Assembly: GCA_937974825.1 (NCBI GenBank)
Contig: CALJVD010000120.1
Coordinates: forward strand, 1 to 12,232
Origin: an uncultured Oceanospirillaceae bacterium
GTDB lineage: Bacteria > Pseudomonadota > Gammaproteobacteria > Pseudomonadales > Oceanobacteraceae
Reading direction: 5' to 3'
Length of the DNA: 12,232 nucleotides
Part shown: positions 9,071 to 12,232 of the stretch, piece after piece
How positions within the stretch are numbered: the first letter of the stretch is position 1
How the letters are laid out: each line of letters begins with the position of its first letter
Made by a program: the position numbers and the translations under genes
Notes under the pieces: model-generated
What the model saw: only the letters and a program-made list of their open reading frames with translations
Database searches by the model: none
Told to the model about the DNA's origin: nothing

Positions 9071-9562
9071 TTAAGCAGCTTGTTCTTTCTGATCGCGAAC
9101 AGCAGCAAGGGTACGTACCAACTTGCCAGCGGATGCTTCTTTCATAACGCTCATTAGTTTGGCGATTGCTTCGTCGTATGTCGGCAATGAAGCCAATACA
9201 TCAACAGATACAACATCACCATCGAAGGCAGCGCTTTTTAGCTCAAACTCTTTGTTTTCTTTTGCGAACGCTTTAAAGATACGGGCAGCCGCACCTGGGT
9301 GTTCACTAGAAAAAGCAATAAGAGTTGGGCCAGTTAGTACGTCTGTTAAACATTCGTACTCAGTGCCTTCAACTGCACGACGAGCCAGTGTATTACGGAC
9401 AACTTTCATCCAAACACCTGCTTCACGTGCTTCTTTACGTAGAGCGGTCATGGCGCCTACAGTTACGCCGCGTGAATCGGCTACTACTGCAGACAAAGCA
9501 CCCTGGGCTGCTTCTTGGACTTCGGCAACAATTGCCTTTTTATCTTCGAGTCCTAAGGCCAC
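9071..9562 (-). CDS. rplJ: 50S ribosomal protein L10
   Basis: L10 anchors the L7/L12 stalk: its N-terminal domain binds 23S rRNA next to L11, and its long C-terminal helix carries L7/L12 dimers. The product is 163 residues against 165 in E. coli. The N-terminal domain spans about 1-130 and includes the conserved TGPTLIAFS segment (77-85). The last 35 or so residues, from YDEAIAKLM on, are the predicted L7/L12-binding helix. The start is GTG at 9560-9562, chosen because AGGAG lies six bases upstream (9569-9573) and the N-terminus MALGLEDKKA fits the family. Free L10-L7/L12 complex represses this message by binding the leader at 9563-9725. Confidence 0.98.
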   Translation of the reverse strand: MALGLEDKKAIVAEVQEAAQGALSAVVADSRGVTVGAMTALRKEAREAGVWMKVVRNTLARRAVEGTEYECLTDVLTGPTLIAFSSEHPGAAARIFKAFAKENKEFELKSAAFDGDVVSVDVLASLPTYDEAIAKLMSVMKEASAGKLVRTLAAVRDQKEQAA

Positions 9563-9725
9563 GGTTAACTCCTAAAAAGTTAGTTTTAGCTCTTGCGAGC
9601 CGTCTCGGTGTGACTATCCAGAATTCTGAAGGGGCCACACAGCATCTACGCAGGAAATTAAGCTTTCGCACCTGCGGTCTTTGATAGCTGCCGCCTTAAA
9701 GGCGACAACCCCAAAGATGGTTTGA
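9563..9725 (-). promoter_or_regulatory. L10 leader, autoregulatory mRNA structure of rplJL
   Basis: This 163-nt gap between rplA and rplJ is strongly structured on the minus strand. In transcript order it holds CGCC/GGCG closing a short loop (9692-9704), CGCAGG/CCTGCG (9649-9654 with 9671-9676), GTGTG/CACAC around an AGAATTCT core (9608-9640), and GCTC-GCAA-GAGC with a GNRA loop (9589-9600). The paired segments around GACCGCAGGTG and CCTGCGTAGATG, and the position directly before rplJ, fit the L10 leader family (Rfam L10_leader), where the L10-L7/L12 complex binds and blocks translation. A weak CTAA/TTAG hairpin (9572-9575 with 9580-9583) overlaps the rplJ ribosome site. The family call is from memory of the consensus. 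Confidence 0.8.
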
Positions 9726-10421
9726 TCAGATGTCCAATGAACCCTGATCGATAACTAAGCCAGGACCCATAGTTGAACTAATGGTTACCTTCTTCATATA
9801 CACACCCTTAGAGGTGGCGGGCTTAGCTTTCTTAATATCTACTAGTAATGCTTCTAAGTTTTCTTTCAGTGCTTGTGCAGTGAAATCAACTTTACCGATA
9901 GTAGTATGAACAATACCGTTTTTGTCGTTGCGGTAACGAACTTGACCTGCTTTTGCATTCTTAACCGCAGTAGCAACATCAGGAGTTACAGTACCTACTT
10001 TAGGGTTAGGCATTAAACCACGTGGGCCTAATACTTGACCTAATGCACCAACAACACGCATTGCGTCTGGAGAAGCAATAACAACGTCGAAGTTTACATC
10101 GCCGCCTTTAATTGTTTCGGCTAGATCTTCCATACCTACTACGTCTGCACCAGCTTCTAATGCTGCTTCAGCATTAGCGCCTTGTGTAAACACAGCCACA
10201 CGCATCGTTTTACCAGTACCGTGAGGAAGAACAGTTGCGCTACGCACACCTTGGTCTGATTTACGTGCATCAATACCTAGGTTAATTGCAACTTCTACTG
10301 ACTCTTTGAATTTAACAGTAGATAGCTCGCTCAATAAAGCAGCTGCTTCATCGATTGAATATACTTTACCTGGTTCTACTTTTTCAGCGATTACTTGCTG
10401 ACGTTTAGTTAACTTAGCCAT
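9726..10421 (-). CDS. rplA: 50S ribosomal protein L1
   Basis: L1 forms the mobile L1 stalk that contacts and helps release E-site tRNA, and it represses the L11-L1 message when in excess. The product is 231 residues against 234 in E. coli. The RNA-binding N-terminal half begins MAKLTKRQQ. The second domain carries the conserved GQVLGPRGLMPNPKVG segment (128-143), and the RNA-binding STMGPGL motif is at 216-222. The ATG shares its A with the TAA of rplK (10421), forming UAAUG, which suggests translational coupling so that L11 and L1 are made in equal amounts. GAGGG nine bases upstream (10431-10435), inside rplK, can serve as ribosome site. The stop is TGA, two bases into the structured region before rplJ. 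Confidence 0.99.
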   Translation of the reverse strand: MAKLTKRQQVIAEKVEPGKVYSIDEAAALLSELSTVKFKESVEVAINLGIDARKSDQGVRSATVLPHGTGKTMRVAVFTQGANAEAALEAGADVVGMEDLAETIKGGDVNFDVVIASPDAMRVVGALGQVLGPRGLMPNPKVGTVTPDVATAVKNAKAGQVRYRNDKNGIVHTTIGKVDFTAQALKENLEALLVDIKKAKPATSKGVYMKKVTISSTMGPGLVIDQGSLDI

Positions 10422-10855
10422 TATTCAACGCCCTCTACATTAATACCCATAGAACGAGCAGAACCTGCGATTGTACGCACAGCAGCGTCCATATCAGCGG
10501 CGGTTAAGTCTTTTTGCTTGGTAGTAGCAATCTCTTCAAGCTGAGCGCGTGTAACAGTACCAACTTTGTTGCTGTTAGGCGTAGCTGAACCAGATTTAAC
10601 ACCTGCAGCCTTTCTTAATAAGAACGCAGCCGGTGGAGTTTTAATTTCGAATGAAAAACTACGGTCGCTGTATGCTGTAATAATTACAGGTACTGGCGCA
10701 CCAGGCTCCATGCTCTGTGTCTGAGCATTGAACGCTTTACAGAATTCCATAATATTTAGACCTTTCTGACCCAAGGCTGGACCTACGGGTGGCGAAGGGT
10801 TTGCTTTACCAGCTGCAACCTGCAGCTTGATGTAGCCTTCTACTTTTTTAGCCAT
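10421..10855 (-). CDS. rplK: 50S ribosomal protein L11
   Basis: L11 binds the GTPase-associated centre of 23S rRNA together with L10; it is needed for RelA activation by uncharged tRNA and is part of the thiostrepton binding site. The product is 144 residues against 142 in E. coli. The N-terminal domain (1 to about 70) carries the proline-rich NPSPPVGPALGQKGLNIMEF segment at 19-38, with the prolines at 22 and 23 that contact thiopeptide drugs. The C-terminal domain (about 76-144), which binds rRNA, includes PNSNKVGTVTR (93-103). The ATG start has GGAG six bases upstream (10862-10865). The TAA stop overlaps the rplA start by one base. It follows nusG after 52 bp. Confidence 0.99.
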   Translation of the reverse strand: MAKKVEGYIKLQVAAGKANPSPPVGPALGQKGLNIMEFCKAFNAQTQSMEPGAPVPVIITAYSDRSFSFEIKTPPAAFLLRKAAGVKSGSATPNSNKVGTVTRAQLEEIATTKQKDLTAADMDAAVRTIAGSARSMGINVEGVE

Positions 10856-10869
10856 GATTTACTCCAAAT

Positions 10870-10893
10870 GGGTATAACGCCTTACGGCTCCCC
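10870..10893 (-). promoter_or_regulatory. Candidate L1-binding hairpin upstream of rplK
   Basis: In the 52-nt nusG-rplK gap the minus strand can fold as GGG-GA-GCC-GTAA-GGC-GTTATA-CCC: two short GC helices around an asymmetric internal loop, capped by a GUAA (GNRA) loop. It ends five bases before the rplK ribosome site. L1 is known to bind short helices with an asymmetric internal loop both in 23S rRNA and in the leader of the L11-L1 message. Position and shape therefore fit a feedback site, but the stems are only three pairs each and I have not matched a consensus. Confidence 0.4.
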
Positions 10894-10907
10894 TGTTAAC
10901 TAACGTA

Positions 10908-11444
10908 CTACGATGACTTCTCTACCTGAGTAAACTCAAGCTCAACCGGCGTAGCACGCCCAAAAATCGTTACTGCAACCTGAATGCGTGACTTCTCGTA
11001 ATCCACACCCTCTACAACACCATTAAAGTCTGCAAAAGGCCCTTCTGTTACGCGCACAACCTCTCCCGGTTCATATATAGTTTTATGTGCTGGCTTATCA
11101 GCACCGTCTTGTACACGACGTAAAATAGCTTCTGCCTCACGCTCTGTAATAGGCGCAGGCTTATCTGCTGTACCACCAATAAAGCCCATTACTCGAGGAG
11201 TTTGCTTTACCAGATGCCATGTTTCATCATTCATTTCCATCTGAACCATGACGTAACCAGGGTAAAACTTACGTTCACTCTTACGCTTTTTACCATCACG
11301 CACTTCAACAACTTCTTCAGTGGGCACTAAAATCTCACCAAAGCTGTCTTCCATTGCTTGAAGCTGAATACGCTCTTTTAGCGACTCAGCCACACGTTTT
11401 TCATAACCCGAATAGGCATGAACAACATACCAGCGCATTGCCAT
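10908..11444 (-). CDS. nusG: Transcription termination/antitermination factor NusG
   Basis: NusG binds the clamp of elongating RNA polymerase, suppresses pausing, and links polymerase to Rho or to ribosomal protein S10. The product is 178 residues against 181 in E. coli. The NGN domain spans about 1-118, starting MAMRWYVVHAYSGYEKRV and including the conserved FYPGYVMVQM segment (60-69). The KOW domain (about 124-178) begins YEPGEVVRVTEGPFADFNG. The start at 11444 is chosen over an in-frame ATG at 11483 because AAGGAGA lies six bases upstream (11451-11457) and the family begins at this point; the longer form would overlap secE and add 13 unrelated residues. The ribosome site overlaps the secE stop. 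The stop is TAG. Confidence 0.98.
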   Translation of the reverse strand: MAMRWYVVHAYSGYEKRVAESLKERIQLQAMEDSFGEILVPTEEVVEVRDGKKRKSERKFYPGYVMVQMEMNDETWHLVKQTPRVMGFIGGTADKPAPITEREAEAILRRVQDGADKPAHKTIYEPGEVVRVTEGPFADFNGVVEGVDYEKSRIQVAVTIFGRATPVELEFTQVEKSS

Positions 11445-11450
11445 ATCTTG

Positions 11451-11457
11451 TCTCCTT
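11451..11457 (-). promoter_or_regulatory. Ribosome binding site that fixes the nusG start
   Basis: AAGGAGA on the minus strand, six bases before the ATG at 11444. Its AA comes from the TAA stop of secE (11456-11458), so a ribosome ending on secE is well placed to re-initiate on nusG. It rules against the upstream in-frame ATG at 11483. Confidence 0.85.
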
Positions 11458-11875
11458 AACCTATCAACATCTGGGTTAGCCAACCTAATACGGAGTCAAT
11501 ACCCCATAAGATCAAACCAACAATAAAAACGAAAATAACCACGATAATTGTGGTTTGAACTGTTTCTTGACGTGTCGGCCAAACGACTTTACGACGCTCT
11601 AGGTTTGCCTCTTTTACCAGCACAACAAAGGACTTACCTTGAGAGGTCTGCAATGCGATAAAGGCACTTAATGCCATCAACAACACTACTGCAAACACCT
11701 GATATATAAGCGTGAACTTGGTTAAAAAGGTAAGTTGTGGGGCCGCATCAAGAAGATAATCAAGTATCTCTTTGAAATATACGTTGCCAACTACAGCCAC
11801 AGCAAACACAACTAACGCTAAAATCCACTTCAGGCCATCTAACGATGAACTAACTTCTTTGCCTTCTGTACTCAT
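11456..11875 (-). CDS. secE: Preprotein translocase subunit SecE
   Basis: SecE is the small clamp-like subunit of the SecYEG channel in the inner membrane. It stabilises SecY and is essential for protein export. The product is 139 residues, slightly longer than the 127 of E. coli, and is the three-helix type found in gammaproteobacteria. Hydrophobic segments lie at about 16-34, 54-75 and 109-130. The conserved cytoplasmic amphipathic helix and hinge, ERRKVVWPTRQE, is at 93-104, just before the third helix, which is the functionally essential part. The ATG start has AAGGAT five bases upstream (11881-11886). nusG begins 11 bp after the stop, the standard secE-nusG pairing. It is probably transcribed by read-through from tRNA-Trp, past a terminator-like hairpin. 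Confidence 0.98.
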   Translation of the reverse strand: MSTEGKEVSSSLDGLKWILALVVFAVAVVGNVYFKEILDYLLDAAPQLTFLTKFTLIYQVFAVVLLMALSAFIALQTSQGKSFVVLVKEANLERRKVVWPTRQETVQTTIIVVIFVFIVGLILWGIDSVLGWLTQMLIG

Positions 11876-11892
11876 TATGGATCCTTAGAGCC

Positions 11893-11920
11893 AAAAAAAG
11901 CAGCTCATGCTGCAATTTTT
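11893..11920 (-). terminator. Terminator-like hairpin between tRNA-Trp and secE
   Basis: On the minus strand GCAGC-ATGA-GCTGC (11900-11904 with 11909-11913) is followed by seven T residues (11893-11899) and preceded by AAAAA (11916-11920). The form is that of a small intrinsic terminator, but the stem is only five pairs. It starts 13 bases after the tRNA 3' end. It probably allows partial read-through, so that tRNA-Trp is made in excess of secE-nusG mRNA. Its A-tract and T-tract are symmetric enough to act on either strand. Confidence 0.65.
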
Positions 11921-11926
11921 ATAATT

Positions 11927-12002
11927 TGGCAGGCCAGGAGGGACTCGAACCCCCAACACCCGGTTTTGGAGACCGGTGCTCTACCAATTGAACTACTGGC
12001 CT
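11927..12002 (-). tRNA. trpT: tRNA-Trp (anticodon CCA)
   Basis: This 76-nt tRNA on the minus strand begins AGGCCAG and ends CTGGCCT-G-CCA, a perfect 7-bp acceptor stem with discriminator G and an encoded CCA tail (11927-11929). The anticodon loop reads CTCCAAA, with anticodon CCA at 11967-11969, decoding UGG. The D-arm, anticodon arm and T-arm (GGTTCGAGTCC in the T-loop region) match the E. coli tRNA-Trp core closely. It sits between tuf and secE, a common arrangement in gammaproteobacteria. It has its own promoter about 20 bases upstream and is probably cut from a longer transcript that continues into secE. Confidence 0.98.
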
Positions 12003-12167
12003 AATTTTGCAATTGATTAGGGTGGCGAATTCTATACAAACAAACCACACTAATCAAGCTTTTTCTAGCGACTGATAAACAGTGTAATGTGCAGGCTTAC
12101 TCATGGCATCCTTGCCTACCCCATTAAAATGGGCAAACTTCCTGTCACTTACACTTAATCAATTAGA
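12003..12167 (-). other. tuf to tRNA-Trp spacer
   Basis: Apart from the promoter at 12029-12057, this spacer has no open frame I would support. A CCCAT/ATGGG hairpin (12120-12124 with 12129-12133) follows tuf but has no U-run, so I see no intrinsic terminator for tuf. A pair of 7-base complementary segments (12081-12087 with 12149-12155) could form a long-range stem. Termination after tuf may be Rho-dependent, or the tuf transcript may continue into the tRNA. Confidence 0.5.
12029..12057 (-). promoter_or_regulatory. Sigma70 promoter for tRNA-Trp and downstream genes
   Basis: On the minus strand -35 TTGATT (12052-12057) and -10 TAGAAT (12029-12034) are separated by exactly 17 bases. An A-tract (12060-12064) lies just upstream of the -35 and resembles an UP element. 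The stretch after the -10 is TCGCCACCC, a GC-rich discriminator of the kind linked to stringent control of stable RNA genes. Transcription would start near 12022, giving a leader of about 20 nt before the tRNA. This looks like the main promoter for tRNA-Trp and, by read-through, secE-nusG. Confidence 0.8.
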
Positions 12168-12232
12168 TTAGGCGATGATTTTAGCAACAACACCAGCACC
12201 AACGGTACGGCCACCTTCGCGGATTGCGAAAC
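12168..12232 (-). CDS. tuf: Elongation factor Tu, C-terminal end (partial)
   Basis: The last 20 codons of EF-Tu are present, reading FAIREGGRTVGAGVVAKIIA and then TAA (12168-12170); the two bases at the edge fit the GT of the conserved preceding arginine codon. EF-Tu delivers aminoacyl-tRNA to the ribosome. This piece is the end of the C-terminal beta-barrel (domain 3). The rest lies outside the window. An AKIIA or AKIIE ending is typical of pseudomonads and their relatives, whereas E. coli ends AKVLG. The segment is 5'-truncated only by the window edge. Confidence 0.97.
   Translation of the reverse strand, partial: FAIREGGRTVGAGVVAKIIA

Noticed and set aside
9123..9575. Open frame of 150 codons on the plus strand opposite rplJ
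   Set aside because: It is antisense to a clearly conserved gene, has low-complexity Ala/Ser/Thr-rich composition and no plausible ribosome site or family match.
11445..11483. Longer nusG form starting at the in-frame ATG at 11483
   Set aside because: It would add 13 residues unlike any NusG N-terminus, overlap the end of secE, and ignore the strong AAGGAGA site placed for the start at 11444.
11920..11925. TATAAT on the plus strand between tRNA-Trp and secE
   Set aside because: It has no -35 element at a workable distance upstream and would direct transcription into the tRNA on the wrong strand.
11927..12002. tRNA-Trp as an integration site for a mobile element
   Set aside because: No integrase, no partial duplicate of the tRNA 3' end and no foreign-looking DNA is present; the flanks are the expected tuf and secE.
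12112..12136. Intrinsic terminator for tuf
   Set aside because: The CCCAT/ATGGG hairpin has no following U-run on the minus strand.

Overview
This window is the conserved transcription/translation locus tuf - tRNA-Trp - secE - nusG - rplK - rplA - rplJ - rplL - rpoB - rpoC. All of it is read on the minus strand, so the genes run from right to left. The order, the tRNA-Trp between tuf and secE, a 1357-residue RpoB and a 1408-residue RpoC with E. coli-like catalytic and zinc-binding residue positions point to a gammaproteobacterium. RpoB rifampicin-pocket numbering is shifted by +5 relative to E. coli, as in Pseudomonas, and the EF-Tu C-terminus ends AKIIA. The base composition looks moderately AT-rich by eye. 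I infer a marine-type member of the Pseudomonadales/Oceanospirillales/Cellvibrionales side of the class, without being able to name a genus.

Layout from the upstream end (high coordinates): the last 20 codons of tuf (12168-12232); a 165-bp spacer with a good sigma70 promoter for tRNA-Trp (-35 at 12052-12057, -10 at 12029-12034); tRNA-Trp(CCA) at 11927-12002; a small terminator-like hairpin (11893-11913); secE and nusG, 11 bp apart; a 52-bp gap with a candidate L1-binding hairpin; rplK and rplA, overlapping by one base as UAAUG; a 163-nt L10-type leader; rplJ (GTG start); rplL; a 183-nt spacer with a strong attenuator hairpin and two further stem-loops; rpoB and rpoC, 21 bp apart; and an intrinsic terminator with a UUCG loop (73-98). 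The window's left edge lies inside a perfect heptanucleotide tandem repeat (1-55).

The products work together. SecE is a core subunit of the Sec translocon. NusG couples RNA polymerase to ribosomes and Rho. L11, L1, L10 and L7/L12 build the L1 and L7/L12 stalks of the 50S subunit. RpoB and RpoC form the catalytic core of RNA polymerase. The non-coding signals fit the known logic of this locus: feedback by L1 and L10-L7/L12 on their own mRNA, and partial termination plus RNA processing between rplL and rpoB, so that polymerase subunits are made at a lower level than ribosomal proteins.

I found no mobile element, CRISPR array, defence gene or unknown protein. The coding content is ordinary housekeeping. 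The points worth a second look are the left-edge heptamer repeat, the layered hairpins before rpoB, the terminator-like hairpin between tRNA-Trp and secE, and the candidate L1 site.
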